Below are positions 10,714-22,541 of a DNA stretch of 64,000 bases, one piece after another. Location: the NCBI GenBank assembly GCA_030686995.1, contig CM060685.1, positions 127,373,823 through 127,437,822 of the forward strand. Direction: 5' to 3'. Every line of letters starts with the position of its first letter. The first letter of the stretch is position 1. Position numbers and translations under genes: made by a program. The DNA comes from Artemisia argyi. Lineage: Eukaryota; Streptophyta; Magnoliopsida; Asterales; Asteraceae. The notes beneath the pieces were generated by a model. That model made no database searches. It saw only the letters and a list, made by a program, of their open reading frames with translations, and was not told the DNA's origin.

Positions 10714-13700
10714 TGATTGGTCTCAAACAGTCAGATAATATCAACCAAGTAATGGTCAACAAGTCAAACAGCTCAAACCAATGCTTCGGTAGAATACAGT
10801 GTTTCCCCGGGTCGTTATGTCCCAACGAGGTGTGCGAAGGTATTAAAAACGAATCTGTGATTGGGTGATTATAAACAGGAAAGGGTATAAGTGTGAGTGA
10901 GTGATTACACTAAGGGTTTATAAAACAAAATAGCTTAAATAAGCTAGGAGAATGATTACGTAAAAGTTAGATGTTAAAAACGTTTAAAACCTAAAAACGC
11001 GTACGTTTAATTTAAATCTACGTAAACGTACGAAACAAAAACGATTTTAACTAAAGTAGGAGTTTGCATGCCTTAGGGGCTTAAATGCAAATTAAATAAA
11101 CTTAAAATATTTATTTTTACAATTACTAATTATTTAATTATTTATTATTTATTTAATAACTATATTTAATTATTTAATAATTCACTAATAAATAAGAAAA
11201 TGTAAAATAAGTCTAGGAAAGTAAAATTAAATTTTAGAAAAATCTAAAATATTATAAAACTTATTTTAAAAATAAAATTATATTTTTCACACTACTTATC
11301 TAATTATTATTAATTATTAACTATTTAATTATTATTTAACTAATTATATTGATTTAAATTATTATAAATACTAAAAAGACTTAGATAATTAAGAAGATTT
11401 TTATAAATCTAATTAACCATCACAGGAATCCTAAAAAATTATAAAAATTTTATTTTATGTATTTTTAAACTATTTTACTAATTATTATTCTATTTATTTA
11501 TTAATTACTAATTAAACTATTTAAATTATAAAAAATAGAAAATGAGAAGTAAAAATTCTAGAAAAATTCCTAAAATTATATTATATTATATATAAGCTAG
11601 AAACAATATAAAAACTAGGTGTTAGTTTGTAAAAACTAATTATTCTATTTAACACTTAATTATTAATTAATTATTAATAAAACTAATATTAATTCTAATA
11701 AATACTAAATGACAAAATAAAAAATCTAATAAAATTACTAAAAATACTTTAATATAAAAGGAAATCAATAAAAATATAAAAATACCAAGTACTTAATAAA
11801 AATCTATAAATGAAAATTAAAATTAAAATTATATTAAATAGAAACTATCACTTATTATTAAATTGGTCTTTTCTGGATTTATCTTTTGGAATTCTATTTT
11901 ATACCTAAAAACAACTAACTTTAATAAAAACAACTTTTTTAGAATCTAATAATAAGCACTGTGAGAGCTTATTAGCTTCACAGTTGACTTTGTTTAACCA
12001 AACAAAGAAATAAGCTCAAATGAGCTTGAGTGGGACCCACTATGGATGATTCTGGTTCCAATAAGTTAAATAAACAAGTTTGAGCTAGATTTGATCAGAT
12101 AAGCCCTTGAAATAAGCTAATAAGCACTTGGTTTCTTGTTACTCAACTGAAAATGGGACAGGTAGTGGATTGATTCCAAGTGGGGTCCGCAAGGATTCAG
12201 GTCAAACAAATGGTCAATACAGGAAGCCTACTAGGAGGGTGGTTGAATGAAACCAAGTTGGGGGCTTGTGGACCAATGTGGTGGCCAGAAAACACCACCA
12301 AAGGTGGTGGTTTGGCTGTGGTCTGCTAATGCAAGGGAAGAAGGCTTCCCTGCAGTCTACTTTGGGGCAAGCTGGGGCCCACACAAAAATTACTAAAAAT
12401 AAGGTAACTATGGGATCTTGTAGATGAGCTATTAGACTACAAATCATAAAAAGATCAAGGTTTGAATCCAACTACAAAATTCATAGTAAATCCTTGAAAT
12501 TTTGAGTTTTCAGCACAAACTAACTTTTGACTTTTCAAGTTTTTAAGCTAAATTGACTTTGGTGAGATTCTAATCTATCTTACTGATTAAAAAAGTTTTA
12601 TTAGACTAAAACAAGACTAAACTAAGCATTAACAACTAATTATGAATGGAATTGATGAGATTGCTACACCTAATCTCATAACAGTGGACTGCTATGGTGC
12701 AATCATGGTGATTATGACTTTTGTTCAAATAACACCGAGATTTTATGACTTTTCTACTATATTAGGACCTAACATAACATGTATGAACCAAAGATTGTCA
12801 CTAGAACTCACTATAACACAAAGATTAATCAAATCCAAACACCCCTCTAACTGACTGTTTACACTACAACCTTTGATTTCAAAACTAAATCTACTGATTT
12901 TATACTTGCAACAGTTTACTTAATCACTAATAAAGTTATTTGAACCAAAGAAACCACTAATAACAACAAGAACAAGAGTATGCAAAAATCAAGTTAATGA
13001 CTTACAGTTGATGCAGGGTAGAACCAAGGGAACAAGGATCCAATTTCACTTCCTAAAGCCTCCCATAAGGCAATTAAACCATGAGAATTCAAAATCCACA
13101 GTCCCCCTTGCTTTCTTCTTCACTAAAAACTGATTTTTGAATTTCCATTAATTTTTCTAGTATTTTTATGAATTTTCTGGATTTAAATCTAAACTGAATT
13201 TTAAGCTTAATGACTTATTAAAAACTTGAAAGTGAGCTTACAGAAACTTAAATAAAGCAAGTTTAACGATATTAACAAGTTTTAAGAGAATTTGTCAAGT
13301 TATCTTAAAACTGCCAACACTGAATTTACTGAATAAAACTTGAGATTAAGAGTAAAAAAGGTTCAATTTACACTATTGAAACAGGTTACAACAAGTTCTA
13401 ACTGAAAATTACCACTGAATTTAAAATTACATTACTTATGTCTAAATTACACTAAAACTACACTACTGCTTCTTCATTTGTACTTTTCTTTTATATATAG
13501 ATGATGATTTGAGGTACTTGCAGGTTTCCATGACTTTCCCACTTCATCTGAGCCTTTGATTTTGTCTAATTGATCTCCACCATTTAAATTGGCTTTTTGG
13601 CGCCAAAAATCCTCCACGTGGTTAGGGGCAGTTTGAGGGCAATTAAGGAACCTTGGTGTGTTGTGGAGGTGGAGGAGACAATTTAGATAGTAGGTAATGG

Positions 13701-14752
13701 AGTGGTAGGTCAAGTGGTGAGAGTTGAGGTTGAAAACTATGGGCAGTGGTGGTTTTGATGATAAAGAAGTGGGGAAGCATTAATGGTGGATGTGGGCTAG
13801 GTTATAGGTGGAAGGAGGTGGAGGGATGAGCTGGAAGGAATGAGGTGGTGGTAGCAGGTGGCAAAACCACCATGGTTAGTGACTGGATGGTTTGGGAGGG
13901 ACGGTGAACAGTGTCTATGTTTGACCAGACACGTTGACCCGTGGTTTTATTTATAAACAAGATGGGCCGGGTTTTGATGTTGGGCCAAGGTATAGTTTTG
14001 GGTTTGGATTGGTTTATTTGGACTAATATGGGAAATGGGCCAAGGGGTGTAAAATGTGGGCTGGTATTAGTGTTGGATTGGATTATGGTTTTGGATTTAT
14101 AATAATAAGGATCCATTTGGTTTTATGGCTTGCAAAACACAAGGACCAATTTTGTAATTATCTGATTTTCCAGGGACTGAATATGTAAATTCCCATAAGT
14201 AATCATGAGGACATATGTTGCCATAAATGAATAGTACAAGGGTATTTTTGATATTTTCACTTTTTTAAAATACCCGGGGACTTTAATTGCCAAACTGCCA
14301 AACTTGAGGGACCAAAACTGACATTTCTCCAAACTTCACACCAAGGACCATTCTTGCATAAGATTAGTAGCATAAGGACCAAAATTTATTTTTCTCAAAG
14401 TTTTTACATCCCAGGGACCATTTATGTCAATTTCCAAAGTACATGGACTAAACTTGTAATTTTGTGAAACTTTGCACCAAAGGACTAAATATGTAACTTT
14501 GTGATTAAAAAGGACCTTTGGTGACTTTTTCATGTTTTTAGAATAACCAGTGACTAGTTTTGACAAATTTTGAAACTTGAGGGACTGAAACTGCCAATTA
14601 TGCGAACTTTGTACGTTTTTTATTTGTTTTTACTCATTTTGCATTTGAAACATATAAAACACACTTCTAAGATATTTTAAGTATTATGATGCATATTTGA
14701 GTGTTTTTCAATTCAGAATAGTATAAAATGATGAGTATTTAGATACTCATCA
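10714..14752 (-). repeat. LTR A of the Athila/Tat-like element (4.04 kb)
   Basis: The plus strand runs from TGATTGGTCTC to TAGATACTCATCA. It aligns along its whole length with LTR B. Visible differences include about 55 bp present here near 13298-13356 and missing in LTR B, a shorter right end (no GATGTTTTGGCAG before the final 50 bp), and scattered substitutions. It is AT-rich with runs of unrelated short frames. I see no coding potential. Confidence 0.93.
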
Positions 14753-14763
14753 ATCCCCCACAC
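14753..14763 (-). other. Polypurine tract next to LTR A
   Basis: On the minus strand GTGTGGGGGAT immediately precedes the LTR. It fits the plus-strand primer position and so marks LTR A as the 3' LTR of the complete internal region. Similar CCCCCACACT blocks recur at about 15317 and 15505. Confidence 0.7.
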
Positions 14764-14818
14764 TAAAATATTGCTAGTCCCTAGCAATCTTTTGAGAAAA
14801 ACTTAATGTATTTGAAAC

Positions 14819-15230
14819 TCTTTACCAAAAGCCATCACTTCTGGAGTAGCCAAATGTATCGATTCAAGTAAGAACTATGGTCCACCTGATAACCATTTGA
14901 TTTAGAGCAAACCACCAGCTGTCAACGGATTTGTTTTGTCTTTACCAAAAGCCGTTTGCTTCTGGACTAGCCAACTCTTGATGGAATAGTCAACATCTTG
15001 GTGAGCTGATTACCAATTATGGTTTTTTCACTGCCTTTACCACAAGTCATAATATTGCGGGCTAGCCAACTCATTCGCTTTTTAGGATATGGCGAGTTGA
15101 GGTACCATACAATTTTGGGCAAATTGCCAGCCATAAACGGATTTGAGATATCTTTACCAAGAGCCGTTTGCTCCTGGATTAGCCAATCCTTATGTGGGTT
15201 AGACATGGCGGACTGATAACCATTTATTGC
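14819..15230. repeat. Four degenerate ~110-bp repeats in the 3' untranslated part
   Basis: The phrase CTTTACCAAAAGCC...TTCTGG(A)..TAGCCAA recurs four times (near 14820, 14940, 15035 and 15150). Each is followed by a variant of GAT(A)ACCATTTGATT or a similar tail. These repeats lie between the last ORF and the polypurine tract. Confidence 0.8.
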
Positions 15231-15905
15231 ATTCTAAGTGAGAAAAAAAATTAAAATTTGGGCTAAAATGGGGGTTCTTGATGGAACATGTGTTTAAATT
15301 CGTTAGAATAACGAATCTCCCCCCACACTTAGAACTGAATATTGTCCTCAATATTCAAAGTACCGGGTGTTAAACCAACACTTAGAACGTAAGAAAGAAA
15401 ATACTCCATAGCCTTTATTTAAGTTTATGTACATTTTTTATTTATTTTTTATTTTTTATTTTTTTTAGAGAATATATACATATATACAACATGTGGGTTA
15501 GTAACTCCCCCACACTAAGGTGGTACACACGGGTGAAAACCCGTGTACATGCTACTGTTTTTGTTTTCCGAGTCGCTAGCTTGACTCGACCCCGAATTCA
15601 TTGGTTCATGGGGAAGTAGGATGTGGAGGAGATAATCTCAATCGGTCTTTCATTCAAGATGTTTGGATAAACATTTGAAGCACGTGAAAGTTCCACACCG
15701 ATGAGATATACAGACACCCGGCTTACAAATGATACATGAAAATGCCGGGATCAAAGATAATGTCCTCACTCCCGAAAGAGTGAAGAACAGGAGAAGCCAC
15801 GGGATATATGAAGAAAAGAAAGAAAGTCATGATGAAAATCATGACTAACTCCTCATCTTCAATAGGAGAATTCATTGTTTCATGAATCTCCTCTTTTAAG
15901 CTCGT

Positions 15906-17534
15906 TTAATCAAGACATATTATGGGTATGTCTAGATCAAAATAAAAGTTATCATACTCCGGTGGAGATATGATATGAGTGAAATCACAGGAGAACTCCT
16001 CAAAGGTGAATGATTCGTATTCGGGATTGATTTGAGTGAGTTCACTGGGGAACTCCTCAAAAGTAAATGATTCATATACGGGGAGAGAATTATAAGAATG
16101 AGAAGTGGTAATACCACTTATCTTCTCTCCCGTATGATCAAAATGGAACGTTTGCAATTCCGGAGTAGAATCATTGATCAAAACCTCACTATCCTTGACG
16201 GGGATAGGAGATGAAATAGGCTTTTCATTAAAAGCCTCGATTCTAGAAATGAGAAGATTAGCATTTAATAATGTAAGACGAAGAGCTTCATCTTGGATTA
16301 TTTCTTCATCATTCTCTTCTTTTGAGTTGACAAGCTCAGAAGGTAATTCCTCCACATAACTTATGTCTCCACAAGATAAAGAGTAGTTCTCATCAGAATC
16401 AAAGAACATTTCAATTTAATCAATTGGGAAAACAAGAGGGGGAGGGATATCACACATATGATCAAGAATTCCCTGTGACTCACTTGGGATTGAGACAAGG
16501 TTCTCAACACTAGACTTTATGAATTCGTCAGATTCCTTTGCAGGAACAGTGTCAAGATACTTGTCCCCCATACTCAGAGAGTGAGTGGGAATCTTGGGTG
16601 TGATAACATCAAACTGAGGGAGCTGAGAAGGACTAGCATACATGGATTTTATAAATTCCATTTGTTCTGCTGCTAGTAATTCTCCCATACTCTTTTCTCC
16701 CTGTATTTCCATGGAAGGAGTCTCAACTGATGAACTTGATGAGGTATCATCACTTTCATCATCTTCATCGAGAAGAGCAGCATTGTGAAATTTGGAACGT
16801 GTTATAGCTGCTCGTTCTAAGACTAGTAATTCTTCCATGCTTCTTTCGTCTCTAGCTGCATGTTCTTCTGCAAGTAGTTCTTCCATGGATTTCCCACGGG
16901 ACTGTTGGATGAGTGTAATTTGTGGGGGTGTGGATGTGTCAAACCCTGAAGGTTGACATTGATCATCATTATGAGGACCCCCACAATATACACAAGAAAA
17001 ACTTGGAGCTTGGCGAAGAGAAATATTAGCCAACTCCTCTTTAAGGTCTTTAAGTTTCACAAGAACCTCTAGACAAAGGTCTTGCGGGTATTGAGGAGTT
17101 GCTTGGTTCATTTGGTACTATGGAGGTGGGTCTTGAAACGAATAGACGTAATTGTTGCAAGGGAATGGATTCCCTTTTTGACAATCCGAGCTAAAGTGAG
17201 GACCTCCACAGTACTCACAACAGTTGAACTGATGTGGCTGTGAGTCGTATATGTTTGAGTCATAATTGTTATCAGGAAACTGCTCATTGACAAGCGTGTT
17301 TCCTAATTGACAATCAGAACTGTAGTGTGAACCACCACAGTACTCACAACAGTAAAACTGCTGAGTCTCATGGTGTGGAAGCTGATGGAATGAATCAGTC
17401 ATGTCAGGGTAGGAATAGGGATTCTGGTTATAGACAGACCCGTTTCCTGACTCTACCACGCCACAACTGGGGCAATTACCATCATTATAAGGACTACCAC
17501 ACCATTGACAAACAAGAGGGTGAGAATAAGACAT
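15906..17534 (-). pseudogene. Gag-like zinc-knuckle polyprotein, copy B, with two in-frame stops
   Basis: The start is at 17534 (MSYSHPLVCQWCGS). A single frame continues for about 540 codons but is broken by TAG at 17118-17120 (CAG in copy A) and TAA at 16416-16418. N-terminal part: Cys/His clusters CQWCGSPYNDGNCPSC, CEYCGGSHYSSDC and CEYCGGPHFSSDC. After the first stop: CVYCGGPHNDDQC, then an acidic S/E-rich tail with MEELL repeats (SMEELLAEEHAA, SMEELLVLERAA, SMGELLAAEQ). After the second stop: a repeated YESFTFEEF motif and the end DIPIICLD. The knuckles have spacing CX2CX3HX4C, one residue shorter than the classical retroviral one. No enzyme domain is present. The style matches Asteraceae gypsy gag regions I recall, but the function is inferred. 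Confidence 0.75.
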
Positions 17535-17812
17535 AGAAAGAATCAAAGGGTAATAGAGGGTAAGAAATGAACAATCAAAAAGGTAGGAGGGTAAAGGTGG
17601 ATATTTTTGGTATTTTTGAAAAAAAATTATAATAATAATAAGAAGGAAAATATTTTTGGGTTTTTTGTGTTCGTTGAAAACTGATTTTAAAATGTTTTCG
17701 GGAACAGTTTTGGTTTTATATGATAATAATATGAACAAGGATGGATAAATATACAATGAGCGTGTATTCAGATTCACTAATACGCAAAATCGTTTAGAAT
17801 AAGCGCACAACC

Positions 17813-17830
17813 TCCCCGGCAGCGGCGCCA
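17813..17830 (-). other. Primer-binding site of the complete Athila/Tat-like unit
   Basis: The minus strand reads TGGCGCCGCTGCCGGGGA five bases inside LTR B. This is the Asp-tRNA-type site characteristic of Athila/Tat elements. Confidence 0.88.
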
Positions 17831-17835
17831 AATTT

Positions 17836-20800
17836 TGATTGGTCTCAAACAATCAGATAGTATCAACCAAGTAATGGTCAACAAGTCAAACAGCTCAAAC
17901 CAATGCTTCCATGGAATACAGTGTTTCCCCGGGTCGTTATGTCCCAACGAGGTGTGCGAAGGTATTAAAAACGAATCTGTGATTGAGTGATTATGAACAG
18001 AAAAGGGTATAAGTGTGAGTAAGTGATTACACTAAGGGTTTATAAAACAAAATAGCTTAAATAAGCTAGGAGAATGATTACGTAAAAGCTAGATATTAAA
18101 AACATTTAAAACCTAAAAACGCGTACGTTTAATTTAAATCTACGTAAACGTACGAAACAAAAACGATTTTAACTAAAGTAGGAGTTTGCATGCCTTAGGG
18201 GCTTAAATGCAAATTAAATAAACTTAAAATATTTATTTTTACAATTACTAATTATTTAATTATTTATTATTTATTTAATAACTATATTTAATTATTTAAT
18301 AATTCACTAATAAATAAGAAAATGTAAAATAAGTCTAGGAAAATAAAATTAAATTTTAGAAAAATCTAAAATATTATAAAACTTATTTTAAAAATAAAAT
18401 TATATTTTTCACACTATTTATCTAATTATTATTAATTATTAACTATTTAATTATTATTTAACTAATTATATTGATTTAAATTATTATAAATACAAAAAAG
18501 ACTTAGATAATTAAAAAGATTTTTATAAATCTAATTAACCATCACAGGAATCCTAAAAAATATAAAAAGTTTATTTTATGTATTTTTAAACTATTTTACT
18601 AATTATTACTCTATTTATTTATTAATTACAAATTAAACTTTTTTTAATTATAAAAAATAGAAAATGAAAAGTAAAAATTCTAGGGAAATTCCTAAAATTA
18701 TATTATATTATATATAAGCTAGAAAAAATATAAAAACTAGGTGTTACATTGTAAAAACTAATTATGCTATTTAACAGTTAATTATTAATTAATTATTAAT
18801 AAAACTAATATTAATTCTAATAAATACTAAATGACAAAATAAAAATCTAATAAAATTACTAAAAATACCTTAATATAAAAGGAAATTAATAAAAATATAA
18901 AAATACCAAGTACTTAATAAAAATCTAAAAATGAAAATTAAAATTTAAATTATATTAAATAGAAACTATCATTTATTATTAAATTGGTCTTTTCTGGATT
19001 TTTCTTTTGGAATTCTATTTTATACCTAAAAACAACTAACTTTAATAAATACAACTTTTTTAGAACCTAATAATAAGCATTGTGAGAGCTTATGAGCTTC
19101 ACAGTTGACTTTGTTTGACCAAACAAAGAAATAAGCTCAAATGAGCTTGAGTGGGACCCACTATGGATGATTCTGGTTCCAATAAGTTAAGTAAACAAGT
19201 TTGAGCTAGATTTGATCAGATAAGCCCTTGGAATAAGCTAATAAGCAGTTAATAAGCACTTGGTTTCTTGTTACTCAACTGAAAATGGGACAGGTTTGTG
19301 GATTGATTCCAAGTGGGGTCCACAAGGATTCAGGTCAAACAAATGGTCAATACAGGAAGCCTACTAGGAGGGGGGTTGAATGAAACCAAGTTGGGGGCTT
19401 GTGGACCAATGTGGTGGCCAGAAAACACCACCAAAGGTGGTGGTTTGGCTGTGGTCTGCTGATGCAGGGGAAGAAGGCTTCCCTGCAGTCTACTTTGGGG
19501 CATGCTGGGGCCCACACAAAAATTACTAAAAATAAGGTATCTATGGGATCTTGTAGATGAGCTATTAGACTACAAATCCTATAAAGATCAAGGTTTGAAT
19601 CCAACTACAAAATTCATAGTAAATCCTTGAAATTTTGGGTTTTCAGCACAAACTAACTTTTGACTTTTCAAGTTTTTAAGCTAAATTGACTTTGGTGAGA
19701 TTCTAATCTATCTTACTGATTATAAAAGTTGTATTAGACTAAAACAAGACTAAACTAAGCATTAACAACTAATTATGAATGGAATTGATGAGATTGCTAC
19801 ACCTAATCTCATAACAGTGGACTGCTATGGTTCAATCATGGTGATTATGACTTTTGTTCAAATAACACAGAGATTTTATGACTTGTTTACTATATTAGGA
19901 CCTAACATAACATGTATGAACCAAAGATTGTCACTAGAAATCACTATAACACAGAGATTAAATCAAATCCAAACACCCCTCTAACTGACTGTTTACACTA
20001 CAACCTTTGATTTCAAAACTAAATCTACTGATTTCAAAACTTAATCACTAATAAAGTTATTTGAACCAAAGAAACCACTAATAACAACAAGAACAAGAGT
20101 ATGCAAAAATCAAGTTAATGACTTACAATTGATGCAGGGTAGAACCAAGGGAACAAGGATCCAATTTCACTTCCTAAAGCCTCCCATAAGGCAATTAAAC
20201 CATGAGAATCCAAAATCCACAATCCCCCTTGCTTTCTTCTTCACTAAAAACTGATTTTTGAATTTCCATTAATTTTTCTAGTATTTTTATGAATTTTATG
20301 GATTTAAATCTAAACTGAATTTTAAGCTTAATGACTTATTAAAAACTTGAAAGTGAGCTTACAGAAACTTAAATAAAGCAAGTTTAACAATATTTAACAA
20401 GTTTTAAGAGAATTTTTCAAGTTATCGTAAAAAAGGTTCAATTTACACTATTGAAACAGGTTACAACAAGTTCTAACTGAAAGTTACCACTGAATTTAAA
20501 ATTACATTACTTATGTCTAAATTACACTAAAACTACACTACTGCTTCTTCATTTCTGCTTTTCTTTTATATATAGATGATGATTTGAGGTACTTGCAGGT
20601 TTCCATGACTTTCCCACTTCATCTGAGCCTTTGATTTTGTCCAATTGATCTCCACCGATTAAATTGGCTTTTTGGCGCCAAAAATCCTCCACGTGGCTAG
20701 GAGCAGTTTGAGAGCAATTAAGGAACCTTGGTGTGTTGTGGAGGTGGAGGAGACAATTTAGATAGTAGGTAATGGAGTGGTAGGTCAAGTGGTGAGAGTT

Positions 20801-21839
20801 GAGGTTGAAAACTATGGGCAGTGGTGGTTTTGCTGATAAAGAAGTGGGGAAGCATTAATGGTGGATGTGGGCTAGGTTATAGGTGGAAGGAGGTGGAGGG
20901 ATGAGCTGGAAGGAATGAGGTGGTGGTAGCAGGTGGCAAAACCACCATGGTTAGTGACTGGATGGTTTGGGAGGGACGGTGAACAGTGTCTGGGTTTGAC
21001 CAGACACGTTGACCCGTGGTTTTATTTATAAACAAGATGGGCCGGGTTTTGATGTTGGGCCAAGGTTTAGTTTTGGGTTTGGATTGGTTTATTTGGACTA
21101 ATATGGGAAATGGGCCAAGGGGTGTAAAGGGTGGGCTGGTATTAGTGTTGGATTGGATTATGGTTTTGGATTTATAATAATAAGGATCCGTTTGGTTTTA
21201 TGGCTAGCAAAACACAAGGACCAATTTTGTAATTATCTGATTTTCCAGGGACTGAATATGTAAATTCCCATAAGTAATCATGAGGACCTATGTTGCCATA
21301 AATGAATAGTACAAGGGTATTTTTGATATTTTTCACTTTTTTAAAATACCCGGGGACTATAATTGTCAAACTGCTAAACTTGAGGGACCAAAACTGACAT
21401 TTCTCCAAACTTCACACCAAGGACCATTCCTGCAAAAGATTAGTAGCATAAGGACCAAAATTTATTTTTCTCAAAGTTTTTACATCCCAGGGACCATTTA
21501 TGTCAATTTCCAAAGTACATGGACTAAACTTGTAATTTTGTGAAACTTTGCACCAAAGGACTAAATATGTAACTTTGTGATTAAAAAGGACCTTTGGTGA
21601 CTTTTTCATGTTTTTAGAATAACCAGGGACTAATTTTGACAACTTTTGAAACTTGAGGGACTGAAACTGCCAATTATGCAAACTTTGTACGTTTTTCATT
21701 TGTTTTTACTCATTTTGCATTTGAAACATATAAAACACACTTCTAAGATATTTTAAGTATTATGATGCATATTTGAGTGTTTTTTGATGTTTTGGCAGTT
21801 CAGAATAATATAAAATGATGAGTATTTAGATACTCATCA
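17836..21839 (-). repeat. LTR B of the Athila/Tat-like element (4.00 kb), the outer 5' LTR
   Basis: The plus strand starts TGATTGGTCTC after the PBS and ends TAGATACTCATCA, with TG/CA termini. Unrelated sequence (GTAATGGAGGG) begins at 21840, so this is the outer edge of the nest. Its left half is extremely AT-rich. Its right half encodes nothing recognisable. Confidence 0.93.
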
Positions 21840-22340
21840 GTAATGGAGGGCACCACGTTTAAACTACGTTCCACATTAAGCATTAAGCAACTTTAAAAAC
21901 TAATACAATACGTAACTGCATATTTTCTGCTTTCCTGCAAATGTTTCTCTATGTCTAAAACTAAATGCCCGTGTGTGACATATGACAATCATATCTTCTG
22001 GATCAAAGGCTCAGACACCTACACATGAACAAATATAAAATTCTGATGATTAAAGTACAAAAAGAAAACCATTTTCATTCATAAATGGTATAAGGGTCAT
22101 TCTGGTTATTTTCTTAATGAAAGCTTTAAAAATTGCTTACAGCAAGTGGCCACGCAATTCATGTTTAACTGATATAAATGCAATCCATGTTATTGCTTAT
22201 ATTAACTTAAACGTTTTTTTTTTTTTTTTTTTTCAATTCTTATTAACTGATATAAAAACAATTCCATACACCCTCATAACATTACCACCAGCAAGTACAA
22301 ACAAATCTGACTAATGAATTTGCACAGGCCAAAACAACCA

Positions 22341-22541
22341 TCAGAAACTCAGTGACACTTTTGACTATCAAAGAAACATACAAAAAGGATATGGTAAGGT
22401 TTTCATTCAAACTTTCTGATGGATTTTTGAAGTTTGGAATTTACATCCAAACACCCCTTAAACTATTATTTCAAAATGGGACAATAAAAGTGTCACTGAG
22501 TTTCTGAGTTTGAAAGTTTGAATGAAAAGCTTACCATATCC
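22341..22541. repeat. Two interleaved inverted repeat pairs
   Basis: CAGAAACTCAGTGACACTTTT at about 22342 is inverted at about 22486-22506. GGATATGGTAAG..TTTTCATTCAAACTTT at about 22388 is inverted at about 22509-22541. The two pairs are arranged so that they cannot both lie in one simple stem. Confidence 0.8.

Larger units (their letters stand above)
9980..21839 (-). mobile_element. Tandem Athila/Tat-like gypsy element (IN-LTR-IN-LTR), lacking pol
   Basis: On the plus strand this contains: partial internal region A (9980-10713), LTR A (10714-14752), complete internal region (14753-17835), and LTR B (17836-21839). Each internal region carries the PBS TGGCGCCGCTGCCGGGGA on the minus strand, the tRNA-Asp-type site typical of Athila/Tat elements, and a purine tract adjoins LTR A. 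The complete internal region is only 3.08 kb and has a gag-like ORF but no protease, RT or integrase motif. It is therefore a non-autonomous form or a deletion derivative. A third LTR, lost or off-window to the left, is implied by internal region A. Such arrays usually come from unequal recombination between LTRs. Confidence 0.85.

Noticed and set aside
14819..15230. CRISPR-like or regulatory array
   Set aside because: Only four degenerate repeats of unequal spacing inside a plant retrotransposon.
10714..21839. Many 60-105 codon frames inside the two 4-kb LTRs
   Set aside because: They occur in several phases of non-coding LTR, are interrupted differently in the two copies and show no domain or splice logic.
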